The notes: generated by a model not told the origin, from the letters alone. Positions 1-9,170 are shown, counted from the first letter of the stretch. The stretch: DNA of 64,000 bases from Bradyrhizobium sp. 138 (GCF_023074075.1 NZ_JADPKT010000033.1:355421-419420); one strand, 5' to 3'. Numbers and translations: made by a program.

Positions 1-614
1 CCGGCGCCGAGATCATAGGCCGCCTCCTCCCAGACGTGATCGAAGCGCGACATCACCGCGAACATCACGAGCACGCCGAACGGCAGCGTCCAGGATAGCT
101 GCGCGCCCAGCGCCGAGGTGTACCAGCTTGCATTCAGTCCGAGCGCCTGGAACAGCAGGCCGGTGCCAAGGCCGAGCACGAGACCCGGCGCGACCAGGCT
201 TCCGATCATCATGTAGAACACGGCGGTGTCGCCGCGAAAGCGCTTGCGGAAGCCGAGCCCGGCGAGAAACGAGACCACCACCGTGATGATGGTGACGATG
301 ACCGCCAGCTTGATCGAGCGGTCGAACGACCCCTTCACGTCGCCGGTCCGCACCTGGGTAAAAAGGTCGACGAACCAGTGCAGCGACTGGCCCTTCATCG
401 GGAAGACGAGCCCGCCGCGGATATCCTGGAACGACAGGATGTAGATGCAGAACATCGGGCCGTAGAGTGCGAGAACATAGAGGGAGAACAGCGTCGCCAG
501 CACGTAGAACGTCCAGGGACGACCGCCCTTGCTCGGCGCGATCGCCTTGGTCGTGGCGGGCGCGACCGACTTGGACATGTCGGTTTTGGGCATGTCGGTG
601 AGAACTGCGCTCAT
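1..614 (-). CDS. ABC transporter permease, PotC-like (partial, C-terminus beyond window)
   Basis: Inner-membrane permease of a polyamine-type ABC importer, cut by the left window edge after about 204 residues. It begins ATG at 614, inside an ATGA overlap with the stop of the preceding permease. The N-terminus is a 30-residue cytoplasmic stretch, then a first hydrophobic helix (FYVLATLFSLYVLALYGP), a loop, and further helices. The end of the visible part (EEAAYDLGA) is the EAA loop that contacts the ATPase and is diagnostic of this permease class. With the 611-1495 permease and the binding protein it forms a transport operon. The ATPase gene is not in the window and probably lies to the left. 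Confidence is high for the class, low for the substrate. Confidence 0.9.
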   Translation of the reverse strand, partial: MSAVLTDMPKTDMSKSVAPATTKAIAPSKGGRPWTFYVLATLFSLYVLALYGPMFCIYILSFQDIRGGLVFPMKGQSLHWFVDLFTQVRTGDVKGSFDRSIKLAVIVTIITVVVSFLAGLGFRKRFRGDTAVFYMMIGSLVAPGLVLGLGTGLLFQALGLNASWYTSALGAQLSWTLPFGVLVMFAVMSRFDHVWEEAAYDLGA

Positions 615-1495
615 CGCGCGATCTCCTGCCTGATGTCGACGGTACGCAGGATCAGCGAGACGACCGCGACCAGCACCAGCGTCAGCAGCACGGCGCTTGC
701 GGCCGCGGTCGGATATTGCAGCACGCCGACATCCTCGTAAAACGCGCTGACCACAGAGGCCGAGCCGCCACCGGACATCACCTTGACCACGAAGAAATCG
801 CCCATCACGATCGAGACCACGAAGATGGTGCCGAGCGCGATGCCGCTCTTGGACATCGGCACCACGATCAGGCGCATGATGTCGAAACGGCTGGCACCGG
901 CGTCGATCGCGGCCTCGATCAGCTTCTTGTCGATCCGCGCCATCGAATTGAAGATCGGCACGATCATGAAGATCGTGAGCTGGTGGACATAGGCGATGAC
1001 CACCGCGAGGTCGGAGAACAGCAGCACTTCGAGCGGCGCGCGGATCACGCCCAGTCCCAGCAGCGCCTGATTGATCAGGCCTTCTTTGCCGAGCAGCGGG
1101 ATCCAGGAAATCATCCGGATGATGTTCGAGGTCCAGAACGGCACGGTGCACAGCAGAAACAGGCCGATCGCGAGCAGCTGGCTGCGGACGTGAAACACCA
1201 GGAAATAGGCGACGAAAAAGCCGATGACCAGGGTGAAGATCCAGGTCAGCACCGTGAACTTGATCGTCGCCAGATACAGCTTCAGCGTCAGCGCCGAATG
1301 CAGCACCTCGACATAGCTCGCCAGCGTGAAACCCGGCGTCAGCCCGCCAAAGCCGTCGGTGGCGAAGAAGCTCGCGAGCAGCACGACCAGGATCGGCGCC
1401 ACGAAGAACGGCACGAGCACCAGGACCAGCGGCGACACATAGAGCCAGCCGGCAAGATTGGCGCGTGGCGGAGTTTGAGCTGGACTTGGCTGCAT
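611..1495 (-). CDS. ABC transporter permease, PotB-like
   Basis: Polyamine/opine-type permease of 294 residues, normal length for the family. After a short polar leader come a first membrane helix (residues about 15-40) and five further hydrophobic segments. The EAA loop (KLIEAAIDAGASRFDIMR) lies in the C-terminal half and docks onto the ATPase. It ends in an ATGA overlap with the next permease gene, so the two are translationally coupled. The binding-protein gene is upstream, separated by about 80 bp that contain a strong hairpin. The substrate cannot be read from the sequence; family members carry spermidine, putrescine, opines or other organic amines. Confidence 0.92.
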   Translation of the reverse strand: MQPSPAQTPPRANLAGWLYVSPLVLVLVPFFVAPILVVLLASFFATDGFGGLTPGFTLASYVEVLHSALTLKLYLATIKFTVLTWIFTLVIGFFVAYFLVFHVRSQLLAIGLFLLCTVPFWTSNIIRMISWIPLLGKEGLINQALLGLGVIRAPLEVLLFSDLAVVIAYVHQLTIFMIVPIFNSMARIDKKLIEAAIDAGASRFDIMRLIVVPMSKSGIALGTIFVVSIVMGDFFVVKVMSGGGSASVVSAFYEDVGVLQYPTAAASAVLLTLVLVAVVSLILRTVDIRQEIAR

Positions 1496-1528
1496 AGCGG
1501 CAGACGCCTCGAAGTCGATCTTCTCGCA

Positions 1529-1548
1529 CCGGCGCGTCCCCGCGCCGG
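1529..1548 (-). other. Strong GC hairpin between binding-protein and permease genes
   Basis: A perfect inverted repeat of 8 bp (CCGGCGCG / CGCGCCGG) with a TCCC loop sits in the 80-bp gap between the binding-protein stop (1576) and the permease start (1495). There is no T-run, so it is not a classic terminator. A hairpin here in ABC operons commonly protects the upstream mRNA or trims readthrough, so that binding protein outnumbers permease. The structure is seen; the role is inferred. Confidence 0.6.
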
Positions 1549-1575
1549 CGCTACGCTACGTGAGGGAAGCAGGTT

Positions 1576-2868
1576 TCACGCCACCTTGAAATCGTTCCAG
1601 CGCTTGTTCATGTAGGCCGCCTCGTCCATCAGCGTGTTCCAGCAGGAGATGTTCTTGACGCGATCGAGGAAGGAGCCGCCGTCGCGCTTGGTGCCGGTCT
1701 TCTCCATCGGCACACCGTAGGGATCGTTGACCACCTCCGGCGCGGGCTGGCCCTCGTACCAGAACGCCCATTCGGCGGGAGTGAGAAATTTCTTCGCGGT
1801 CGACGGCACCGGGCTGTAATATCCGTAGCGCGCGACGAAGCCGCCCTGCCAGCCGGAGAGATACCAGTTGAGGTATTCATAGGCCGCGTCGAGCTTCTTG
1901 CCGGAGAGATGCTTCATCAGGCCCATGCCGTTGCACCAGCCGCGATAGCCTTCCTTGCCGTTCTTGACGTTCACCGGCGCGTAGACGCAGGGGATTTCCT
2001 TGACGCGGACCGCGGCAACCGCCGGCGACCACATCGACTGGATGACCACTTCGCCCGCAGCCATCAGCTGCACCGACTGGTCGAAGGTGGTCCAGGTCGC
2101 GCGGAACTGGCCCTGCTTCTTCAGCTCGATTAGCTTGTTGCAGGTGAAGTCGATCTCCTCTTTGGTCATGTTGCCCTTGTTGCCGTACTTGATCAGTCCG
2201 GCGCTTTCGAAGCAGAGCGCAGCGTCCATGATGCCGATCGCGGGCACGTCGAGGATCGCGGCCTTGCCCTTGAATTTTGGATCGATCAGATCCTTCCACT
2301 CGGTCACGTCATGGCCGACGAGGTCAGGCCGGTAGCCGATGGAGTCGGCGTTGTAGACCTGCGGCAGGAACGTCGCCCACTCCGTGATGCCGTCGTTCAA
2401 GTCGGTCGCGTCGGGCTTGGCGATGTACATGGCCTCATAGGGCGAGATGCCCTGGCGCGGGATCTTGTGGCCGTCGATCTCGCCCTTGGTGAAGATCGGC
2501 AGGATATTGTCGAACTCCTTGATCTTCTTGACTTCGATGCCCTGGATCACGGAGCGCTTGGCGGCCAGCTTGGCCTGCCAGCCCTCGAGATCGGCGATAT
2601 CGACTGTATTGGGCTGGCTTATGAAACGGTTGATGGCAGCCGAAGTGTCGAGGTTCTGCATCGTCACCTTGAAGCCGAGATCCTTGGCGGCCTGGTCGCC
2701 GATCGCCTTCACCACGGAATAGGAGACGCCGACATGGCGCAGCTCGATGTCCTTGATCTCCTGCGCCCAGATGGTCGGAAATCCGCGGATCGCATCCGAA
2801 CCCGCGGCTGCGCCCGCAACGGCCGCCGCACCCTTCAACAGCGTGCGCCGGCTCAACTTTTTCGTCAT
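1576..2868 (-). CDS. ABC transporter substrate-binding protein, PotD-like, Tat-exported
   Basis: Periplasmic binding protein of about 430 residues for the polyamine-type importer encoded just downstream. The start chosen is ATG 2868. It places a twin-arginine signal (SRRTLLKG) at residues 5-12 followed by an Ala-rich hydrophobic stretch; an upstream ATG at 2937 would add 23 residues before it. The mature protein starts near WAQEIKDIELRHVG. Later segments such as NADSIGYRPD and the tryptophan-rich C-terminal third suit the spermidine/putrescine-binding fold. Tat export suggests folding in the cytoplasm, common for this family in rhizobia. It is divergent from the alpha/beta hydrolase gene. The ligand is unknown. 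Confidence 0.88.
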   Translation of the reverse strand: MTKKLSRRTLLKGAAAVAGAAAGSDAIRGFPTIWAQEIKDIELRHVGVSYSVVKAIGDQAAKDLGFKVTMQNLDTSAAINRFISQPNTVDIADLEGWQAKLAAKRSVIQGIEVKKIKEFDNILPIFTKGEIDGHKIPRQGISPYEAMYIAKPDATDLNDGITEWATFLPQVYNADSIGYRPDLVGHDVTEWKDLIDPKFKGKAAILDVPAIGIMDAALCFESAGLIKYGNKGNMTKEEIDFTCNKLIELKKQGQFRATWTTFDQSVQLMAAGEVVIQSMWSPAVAAVRVKEIPCVYAPVNVKNGKEGYRGWCNGMGLMKHLSGKKLDAAYEYLNWYLSGWQGGFVARYGYYSPVPSTAKKFLTPAEWAFWYEGQPAPEVVNDPYGVPMEKTGTKRDGGSFLDRVKNISCWNTLMDEAAYMNKRWNDFKVA

Positions 2869-3241
2869 CTTCACGTCCGTTCCAGCCGGACTGAACGTGG
2901 ACGTTCCCTTAGCCCCATCAGGCATGGCAACCCTCATTGGTTACGATGAACGCCGCACCGATCGCCATTGACCGGCTGCGGATGTGATCAGTTGCGCGTG
3001 AGGCTAGGGTCAGGATTTTGCGAAGTAAAATTGGAAGTAACAATTCACGGCATAAGCGCCACTAATGGCTCCATCCTCTGCACTTCATCTCGGCAGGCAG
3101 CTCAGGATGGCAGCAGGCAGATGCGATCGCGATGAACAGAAGAGTCGCTGATCTTGCACTTCTGCGCTCACAAGATTTCTCTTGCCGTCCGGTGCCCACA
3201 TCGATTTCTTGCTCGTGTAACCATCTTATGCCGGAGACCAC
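2869..3241. promoter_or_regulatory. Divergent intergenic region with a paired repeat
   Basis: This 373-bp stretch separates the binding protein (minus) from the alpha/beta hydrolase (plus) and must hold both promoters. GAAGTAA occurs at 3022-3028 and again at 3034-3040, a spacing of 12 bp. The second copy is bracketed by an inverted repeat AATTG-N7-CAATT (3029-3045). This is a plausible regulator site, but no matching regulator is adjacent. No sigma-54 match and no convincing -35/-10 pair were found. No ORF here looks like a gene. Confidence 0.3.
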
Positions 3242-4102
3242 ATGGTTGAAGATAGCCGTTTGCTGAACCGTCCCCTCGATCCCCGTACCAGGTGGTCCGC
3301 GCTGTCCAAGGCGGAACGCGATGCTGCCTATGACAACAACGCGGCCGTCAAGAACAGCGCGGCCCTGATCGCCGAGCGCAACGAGGCTTCTAGCCGGCTG
3401 CGAGGCACGCTGAAATCCCATCTCGACCTGCCTTACGGTGAGCGCGCGAACAACAAGATCGACCTCTACCCGGCAGCGAAGCCCGATGCGCCCTGCCTGG
3501 TGTTCCTGCACGGCGGCTATTGGCAGCGCAATTCCCGCGAATTGTTCGCGATGCTGGTCGAAGGCGTTGCCGCGCATGGCTGGTCGGTCGCCATTCCCGG
3601 CTATTCGCTGGCACCGGAGGTGTCTCTCACCGACATCGTCGCCGAAATCCCGCGTGCACTCGACTGGCTCGCCGCGCATGGCGCATCCTACGGCATCGCC
3701 GGGCCGGTTGTGCTGTCGGGCTGGTCCGCAGGCGCCCACCTCGTCGCGATGGCGCTGGACCATCCGCGCGTCCATGCCGGGCTGGCGATATCCGGTGTCT
3801 ACGATCTCGCGCCGATCCGCGACACCGGTCTCAACAACGCGCTGAAGCTGACGGACGAGGAAATCGCCAAGCTCTCGCCGCTGCGGCTGCCGGTGACGCA
3901 GAAGCGGCTGGATATCGCCTATGGCAGCAACGAGCTCCCGGCGCTCGTGCTCGATTCAATCAATTTCCATGACAAGCGCGCGGCCGCACTGGCGCCCGGC
4001 AAGCTCATCCCGGTCGAAGGGGCCGACCATTTCACCATCCTCGAGGCGCTGCGGCGCCCTGACGGACGCCTGGTTGACGCCGCTCGGCGACTGCTGGACT
4101 AA
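3242..4102 (+). CDS. Alpha/beta hydrolase, kynurenine-formamidase-like
   Basis: Predicted cytosolic serine hydrolase of 286 residues acting on an amide or ester, plausibly an N-formyl or cyclic-amide intermediate. The oxyanion-hole motif HGGYW is at residues 90-94, the nucleophile elbow GWSAGAH puts Ser at 162, and the C-terminal GADHF gives His 263. The acid residue is probably in the 235-245 region. HGGYW is typical of arylformamidase/BD-FAE-type hydrolases. The start is ATG 3242 with GGAGA about 4 nt upstream. It is the only plus-strand gene at this end and is divergent from the polyamine-type ABC genes, so it may process what they import. A dedicated kynurenine pathway is unlikely, since no other kyn gene is near. 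Confidence 0.82.
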   Translation: MVEDSRLLNRPLDPRTRWSALSKAERDAAYDNNAAVKNSAALIAERNEASSRLRGTLKSHLDLPYGERANNKIDLYPAAKPDAPCLVFLHGGYWQRNSRELFAMLVEGVAAHGWSVAIPGYSLAPEVSLTDIVAEIPRALDWLAAHGASYGIAGPVVLSGWSAGAHLVAMALDHPRVHAGLAISGVYDLAPIRDTGLNNALKLTDEEIAKLSPLRLPVTQKRLDIAYGSNELPALVLDSINFHDKRAAALAPGKLIPVEGADHFTILEALRRPDGRLVDAARRLLD

Positions 4103-4225
4103 AAAACGCGAAAACAACCCCATGCACAGTAGAGACGCCATTGTTTTCAAAGGCAAATTTTTGAAGGCAAATCGGCACCACCGGCTGCTTTGACACGTCG
4201 GGCAAAACAGGGGGCGATGATGGCA

Positions 4226-4579
4226 TCATCGCTCCGGTTGCCGCTCCTGCGCCTCGATCCAGATCTGCTCGCCCGTAATCCGCACCGGATGGAGCCGCAA
4301 CGGCGGGCTTGGCCATCCCGCAGTCATCGTCCCGTCGCGCAAGTCGAATGATGCCGCATGGCGCGGGCAATAGAGCCGCCCCGCCGCCACGCGTCCCAGA
4401 CCGAGATCCGCCTGTTCATGCGGGCACGCACGTTCGCAGGCGACGACATGGCCCTCGTTCCAGATCACGAGCAGGTCGCGCCCGGCGACGCGAACGATCG
4501 TCTCCGCCTTCAGCCGGTCGAGATCGCAGACCGGAATCCACCCGGCCGCATCACCCACCGAGATAGGCCTTCCGCACAT
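4226..4579 (-). CDS. Rieske [2Fe-2S] ferredoxin
   Basis: Small soluble electron carrier of 117 residues. The Rieske ligands are clear: Cys52-Pro-His54 and Cys71-x2-His74, spaced as in ferredoxins that serve Rieske oxygenases or assimilatory reductases. It is the last gene of the ten-gene operon and overlaps livF. ATG 4579 gives a 29-bp overlap. A GTG at 4558, preceded by GGAAGG at 9 nt, is an equally good start and would remove seven residues. No Rieske oxygenase is in the window, so its partner is encoded elsewhere or it serves a redox step of the same pathway. Confidence 0.85.
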   Translation of the reverse strand: MCGRPISVGDAAGWIPVCDLDRLKAETIVRVAGRDLLVIWNEGHVVACERACPHEQADLGLGRVAAGRLYCPRHAASFDLRDGTMTAGWPSPPLRLHPVRITGEQIWIEAQERQPER

Positions 4580-5267
4580 GCTCGTTCTCGATCAACTCGG
4601 CGCCGGCCCCGGACAGCACGATGCGGCCGTTCTCGAGCAGATAGGCATGATCGCACATCTCCAGCGCTGCGAACGCGTTCTGCTCGACCAGCAGCACCGT
4701 GGTGCCGGCATCGCGGATGCCACGGATGATCGCAAAGGTGCGCTCGACGATGTTGGGCGCGAGCCCGAGCGAGGGCTCATCGAACATGATCAATCGCGGC
4801 CGCGACATCAGCGCCCGCCCGATCGCGAGCATCTGCTGCTCGCCGCCGGACAGCGTGCCCGCCGCCTGCCGGCGCCGCTCGGCAAGCCGCGGAAATTCCG
4901 TGTAGATGCGATCGCGATCGGCCGCGATCTCGCCTGAACCACGACGGAGGTAGGCCCCCATGTCGAGATTTTCCTCGACGCTCATGTGCGGGAACACCCG
5001 CCGCCCCTCCGGGCAATGCGCAATCCCACTCGCCAGCACGCGCGGAGGCCTCGCCCCGGTGATGTCGATGCCCTCGAACCGCATCTGCCCTGCGCGCGGC
5101 GGCACCAAGCCTGAAATCGCGCGCAGCGTCGTGCTCTTGCCGGCGCCATTGGCGCCAATCAGGGCGACGAGCTGACCGACCTTCACGTCCAGCGAGATCC
5201 CGCGTAGCGCCGTGACGCCGCCATAGCTGCACACCATGTCGCGGATCTCAAGCACGCGCAGCTCCAT
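4551..5267 (-). CDS. livF: Branched-chain amino acid-type ABC transporter ATP-binding protein (LivF)
   Basis: One of two ATPases of a HAAT-family importer, 238 residues, normal for LivF. Walker A (GANGAGKST) is at residues 38-46, the signature is LSGGEQQM, and Walker B (RLIMFDEPSLGL) is followed by the LVEQN H-region variant typical of LivF. It overlaps livG by 20 bp upstream and the Rieske gene downstream. Its operon also encodes a molybdenum hydroxylase and an amidohydrolase, so the cargo is more likely an N-heterocycle, amide or aromatic acid than leucine. Confidence 0.93.
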   Translation of the reverse strand: MELRVLEIRDMVCSYGGVTALRGISLDVKVGQLVALIGANGAGKSTTLRAISGLVPPRAGQMRFEGIDITGARPPRVLASGIAHCPEGRRVFPHMSVEENLDMGAYLRRGSGEIAADRDRIYTEFPRLAERRRQAAGTLSGGEQQMLAIGRALMSRPRLIMFDEPSLGLAPNIVERTFAIIRGIRDAGTTVLLVEQNAFAALEMCDHAYLLENGRIVLSGAGAELIENEHVRKAYLGG

Positions 5268-6033
5268 GTCCGAGATAGGCCTCGATCACCGCCGCATTGT
5301 TGCGGATCTCGTCCGGGGTCCCCCCCGCGATGATGCGGCCGTAGTTCAGCACCACGATACGATCGGACACCGTCATCACCATCGGCATGTCGTGCTCGAC
5401 CAGCAGGATCGTGATGCCGCGGTCGCGGATGCTGCGGATCAGCTCGACAAAGCGGTGCGTCTCCGACGCGTTCATGCCCGAGACCGGCTCGTCGAGCAGC
5501 AGCATCGAGGGCTCCGCCGCGAGCGCCAGCGCGACACCGACCAGGCGCTGCTCGCCATAGGAGAGCGAGCCGGCCGCATCATGGGCGAGGCGTTCGAGAC
5601 CGACCCACTCGATCAACTCGCTCGCCCGCTGCCGCAGCCTGCGCTCGGAGGCGCGCGCGCCGGGCAGCCCAAGGATGGCGTCGAGCAACCGCACCCTGCC
5701 CTGGCGGTGCAGCCCGATCAGGAGATTGTCGTAGACGGTGTCGTTGGGGAAAACGCTGGTACGCTGGAAAGTGCGGATCAGGCCGAGATCGGCGATCTCG
5801 TGCGGCTTCAATCCGGTGAGCGTGATGCCCTGGTAGGTGACGCGGCCTGCGCTCGGCGTCAGGAAACCTGTCATGACGTTGAAGGCGGTGGTCTTGCCGG
5901 CACCGTTCGGCCCGATCAGGCTGACGATCTCGCCCTCGCCAACGGTAAAACTCATGTCGGAGATCGCGACCAGCCCGCCGAAACGGACCGCGACCTGTTC
6001 GATCGTCATGGCAATGCTGCGCGCCATCATCAC
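5248..6033 (-). CDS. livG: Branched-chain amino acid-type ABC transporter ATP-binding protein (LivG)
   Basis: Second ATPase of the importer, 261 residues. Walker A (GPNGAGKTT), signature (LSYGEQRLV) and Walker B (MLLLDEPVSGMN) are in place, with the EHDM motif following. LSYGEQ instead of LSGGQ is usual in LivG. ATG 6033 lies in an ATGA overlap with livM. A further ATG eight codons on (MTIEQ) would give a more typical N-terminus, so the start is uncertain by a few residues. Confidence 0.93.
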   Translation of the reverse strand: MMMARSIAMTIEQVAVRFGGLVAISDMSFTVGEGEIVSLIGPNGAGKTTAFNVMTGFLTPSAGRVTYQGITLTGLKPHEIADLGLIRTFQRTSVFPNDTVYDNLLIGLHRQGRVRLLDAILGLPGARASERRLRQRASELIEWVGLERLAHDAAGSLSYGEQRLVGVALALAAEPSMLLLDEPVSGMNASETHRFVELIRSIRDRGITILLVEHDMPMVMTVSDRIVVLNYGRIIAGGTPDEIRNNAAVIEAYLGHGAARA

Positions 6034-7076
6034 GCCAGCTCCTTGGCGCCGGTTTCAGTGAGCGCCACCGGCGCCAGCACCGGCGTGCGGCTCCCTCGCC
6101 GGCCAAATCGCTGTGCCAGCGAAGGCACGATGCCGCGCGGCAATACGAACAGGATCGCCATCAATACGCCGCCATAGGCAATCCATTGCGCTTCCGGCGC
6201 CATGACCGGCCGCAAGGCGACCGGCAGCAGCCCGAAGATCATGCCGCCGACAACGGGCCCGGCCAGCGAACCCTTGCCGCCGCTGATGACCATGATGACC
6301 ATGGTGACGGTGTTGATGAAGGCAAAGACTTCAGGATCGATGATCCGGATGTAGTGCGCATAGAGGCTGCCGGCCGCGCCCGCGATCGCCGCCGAGATCA
6401 CCGCGGCAATCGTGAGCGTCTTGGTCACGTCGATGCCGACCGAGACGGCGAGCGTCTCGTTCTCCATCAGCCCACGCATGGCGCGGCCGAAATGGGAATG
6501 AACAAGGCGCGCGATCAGGAGATAGGCGATGAGCGCCACCACCAGCACGAGGTAGTAGTTCTGCATCTTGGTGCGCAGCGTGAGCTCACTGAGGCCGGGC
6601 AACGGCAGCGCGACGGATGGAATGTTGGTCAGCGCCAGCGGTCCCTGCGTCAGCTCGACCCAGTTCAGCGCCACCAGCCGAACGACCTCGGCAAAGGAGA
6701 TCGTCACGATGACGAAATAGGCGCCGCGAACGCGGAACGAGAGCAGCCCGACGAAATAGCCGCACAATCCGGCGACCAGGATCGCGAGTACGAAGCCCAT
6801 GATTGGCGGCCATGGTGCGTGGACCAGACGAAACCCTCCGGGCAGGCCGACGTCGAAGCCGAGCGATGTCAGCGCGCTGACATAGGCGCCGATGCCGAAG
6901 AAGGCGATATGGCCGAGGCTGAGCTGGCCCGTGAAGCCGAGCAGCAGATTGAGGCTCATTGCGCCGATGACGAAGATGCCCGTCGTGATCAGCGCATTGA
7001 GCAGATAAGGATCGCGCAGCCAGAGCGGGACCGAAGCAAGCGCAGCAACGGCGAGAATGGTGACGACGATCCTCAT
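6030..7076 (-). CDS. livM: Branched-chain amino acid-type ABC transporter permease (LivM)
   Basis: Integral membrane permease of 348 residues with about nine to ten hydrophobic segments. The family motif GFTGQLSLGHIAFFGIGAY lies in the N-terminal third and GGKGSLAGPVVG towards the C-terminus, both standard LivM marks. It overlaps livH and livG by 4 bp on each side, so stoichiometric co-translation is expected. The arginine-rich cytoplasmic tail is slightly longer than usual. Confidence 0.93.
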   Translation of the reverse strand: MRIVVTILAVAALASVPLWLRDPYLLNALITTGIFVIGAMSLNLLLGFTGQLSLGHIAFFGIGAYVSALTSLGFDVGLPGGFRLVHAPWPPIMGFVLAILVAGLCGYFVGLLSFRVRGAYFVIVTISFAEVVRLVALNWVELTQGPLALTNIPSVALPLPGLSELTLRTKMQNYYLVLVVALIAYLLIARLVHSHFGRAMRGLMENETLAVSVGIDVTKTLTIAAVISAAIAGAAGSLYAHYIRIIDPEVFAFINTVTMVIMVISGGKGSLAGPVVGGMIFGLLPVALRPVMAPEAQWIAYGGVLMAILFVLPRGIVPSLAQRFGRRGSRTPVLAPVALTETGAKELA

Positions 7077-7945
7077 CCGACGCGCTCCGCGCGTGCGAAC
7101 AGGCCGGTCGGCCTAAAGATCAGGACCGCGATGATAATCAGGAAACCCATGGCGTCACGGTAGCCGGACGAGACATAGCCGGCACCAAGCTCCTCGGCCA
7201 AGGCCAGAATGAAGCCGCCGATCACCGCGCCGGAGATGTTGCCGAGCCCACCGAGGATGACGATGGCGAAGGCTTTGACCGCGGCAAGGTCGCCCATTTG
7301 CGGGAAAATCACGTAGACCGGCCCGAGCAGTGCGCCGGCGGCGGCGGCAAGGCTCGAGCCGATCGCAAAGGTCGAGGTGTAGATCATGTCGACATTGACG
7401 CCCATCAGCGAGGCCGTGTCGTGGTCCTGGAACGTCGCCCGCATCGCGCGGCCGAGACTGGTCTTGTTGATCAGCAGGTACGTCACCACGATCAGCAGCG
7501 CCGCGGCGGCAAGGACGAACAGGCGCAGCCAGGACACGGACACCGGTCCGAGCACCAGCGGCGCCTCGGGAAACGGCGTTGCCACCGATTTGGCGACGCC
7601 GCCCCAGATCCACAGCGCCCCCGACTGCATCGCGATCCAGGCGCCGATCATGACCAGCATCGTGGTGTCGATGTCGGAGCCCCGCAGCGGTCGCAGCAGG
7701 GTCAGCTCGATCGCCGCCCCGAGCAGCCATCCGGCCAGCACGGCCACCGGCAATGCGAGGAAGAAATTTAGCCCGAGCTGCTGCACCACGATGAACATGA
7801 CGTAGGCGCCGAACGTGTAGAGCACGCCATGCGTGAAGTTCACGACGTTCATGATGCCGAAGATCAGCGTCAGCCCGATGCCGAGCAGCGCATAGGTGCC
7901 GCCGAGCACGAGCATGTTGACCAGATGCTGGAGAAATTCGCTCAA
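7073..7945 (-). CDS. livH: Branched-chain amino acid-type ABC transporter permease (LivH)
   Basis: Partner permease of 290 residues. It carries the LivH motifs LGGTYALLGIGLTLIFGIMNVVNFTHG near the N-terminus, in overlapping pieces, and GGLGNISGAVIGGFILALAEELGAG near the C-terminus. It follows the binding-protein gene after a 70-bp gap and overlaps livM by 4 bp. Together with LivM it forms the membrane channel. Confidence 0.93.
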   Translation of the reverse strand: MSEFLQHLVNMLVLGGTYALLGIGLTLIFGIMNVVNFTHGVLYTFGAYVMFIVVQQLGLNFFLALPVAVLAGWLLGAAIELTLLRPLRGSDIDTTMLVMIGAWIAMQSGALWIWGGVAKSVATPFPEAPLVLGPVSVSWLRLFVLAAAALLIVVTYLLINKTSLGRAMRATFQDHDTASLMGVNVDMIYTSTFAIGSSLAAAAGALLGPVYVIFPQMGDLAAVKAFAIVILGGLGNISGAVIGGFILALAEELGAGYVSSGYRDAMGFLIIIAVLIFRPTGLFARAERVG

Positions 7946-8015
7946 GGCCGCTCCCGAATGATCTAAATGCCGGCGGGGGCCGCGATGCGCCGCCCTCGCC
8001 TCGTGTGAAGCGGCA

Positions 8016-9170
8016 CTAGAGGCTCTTCATCTCGATCTTGCCGTCGTTGATTTCGATGAGATAGACGTTCGGCTGGCTCTGACCGCTCTCCTTGCCTTCC
8101 GGGCCAGACTTGCGGAACACGATATCGCCGTTGAGCCCCTTCACCTTGATGTCCCAGAACGCCGCCTTGATCGCCGCGGGCTCGGCCTTGCCCGCCTTCT
8201 CGATCGCCGCGGCCGCAGTGCGGATGCCGTCATAGCCGCGAAAGCTCTCGGTACAGCCGGCGAACTCGAAGCCCCGCTTCTTCCATTCCGAGATAAAGTA
8301 ATTGGTCGCTTCGGGGTTCGGCGTCTTGTCGGGGAACCACGGCAGGAACGTCGTCAGATGCATGGTCCCGTTGGCGGCAGCTCCGGCTTGCGCGATGATC
8401 TGGTCCGGATTCTGCGAGCCGCCGGTGGTGATGATGCGCTTCTTCAAGCCGAGTGCAGCGGCCTGCTTGAAGATCAGGGTGAGCTGGTCGACGGCGGTGG
8501 TGACGATGACCGTCTCGGAATCCGAGCTCTTGATCTTGGAGAGCTGCGCGCTCATGTCCTGCGCGCCCTGGTCCATGGTTTCGACCAGGCCGACGCCGAT
8601 GCCCTTATCCTTCATCATCTTGCTGAAATCCTCGGCGGTGCCGCGGCCCCAGTCGTTGTTGATGACGAGGAAGTCGACCTTCTTCAGGGCAAGCTTGTCG
8701 ACGATGCCCTTGAAAGCGGCGGCTTCGACCGCCGAAGGCGGCGAGATGCGGAAGATGAAGGGGTTTCCTGTCGTCGTGATCTTGCCCGAGGACGAGGTCT
8801 CCACCACCATCGCCGTCTCGTACTCCATCAGCTTTGGCATCACCGCAAGCGTCAGGCTCGAACCCCAGGCGCCCATCAGCACCGGCACCTTGTCGCTGGT
8901 GATGAGCTTTTCGGCGACGGCGGCGGCCTCGGTCGGGTTGCTCTTGTTGTCCTCGATCACCAGCTCGATCTTCTTGCCGAGCACGCCGCCCTTGGCGTTG
9001 ATCTCGTCGGCGGCGATTTTGGCGCCATTGACGACGTAGGTGCCGGAGGCTGCGAAGGCGCCGGTGAGCGGCTCGTTGACGCCGATCTTGATGGTCTGCG
9101 CCTGTGCGGCGCCGCCGACCAAGGCCGTCGCCAGCGCGATTGTCCCAACCAATCCGAGTGCTCGTGTCAT
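8016..9170 (-). CDS. Branched-chain amino acid-type ABC transporter substrate-binding protein
   Basis: Periplasmic ligand-binding protein of about 384 residues, type I fold (Leu/Ile/Val-binding family). The start is ATG 9170, preceded by GGAGAG. A TTG at 9182 would add four residues. A Sec signal peptide (LVGTIALATALVGGAAQAQ) is followed by the mature start TIKIGVNEPLTGAF, the classic first strand. The motif GAWGSSLTLAVMPKLMEY is the usual ligand-contact region. The gene lies after the Cox-type hydroxylase genes and before livH in one operon, so the ligand is probably the substrate of that hydroxylase or a relative. Confidence 0.92.
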   Translation of the reverse strand: MTRALGLVGTIALATALVGGAAQAQTIKIGVNEPLTGAFAASGTYVVNGAKIAADEINAKGGVLGKKIELVIEDNKSNPTEAAAVAEKLITSDKVPVLMGAWGSSLTLAVMPKLMEYETAMVVETSSSGKITTTGNPFIFRISPPSAVEAAAFKGIVDKLALKKVDFLVINNDWGRGTAEDFSKMMKDKGIGVGLVETMDQGAQDMSAQLSKIKSSDSETVIVTTAVDQLTLIFKQAAALGLKKRIITTGGSQNPDQIIAQAGAAANGTMHLTTFLPWFPDKTPNPEATNYFISEWKKRGFEFAGCTESFRGYDGIRTAAAAIEKAGKAEPAAIKAAFWDIKVKGLNGDIVFRKSGPEGKESGQSQPNVYLIEINDGKIEMKSL

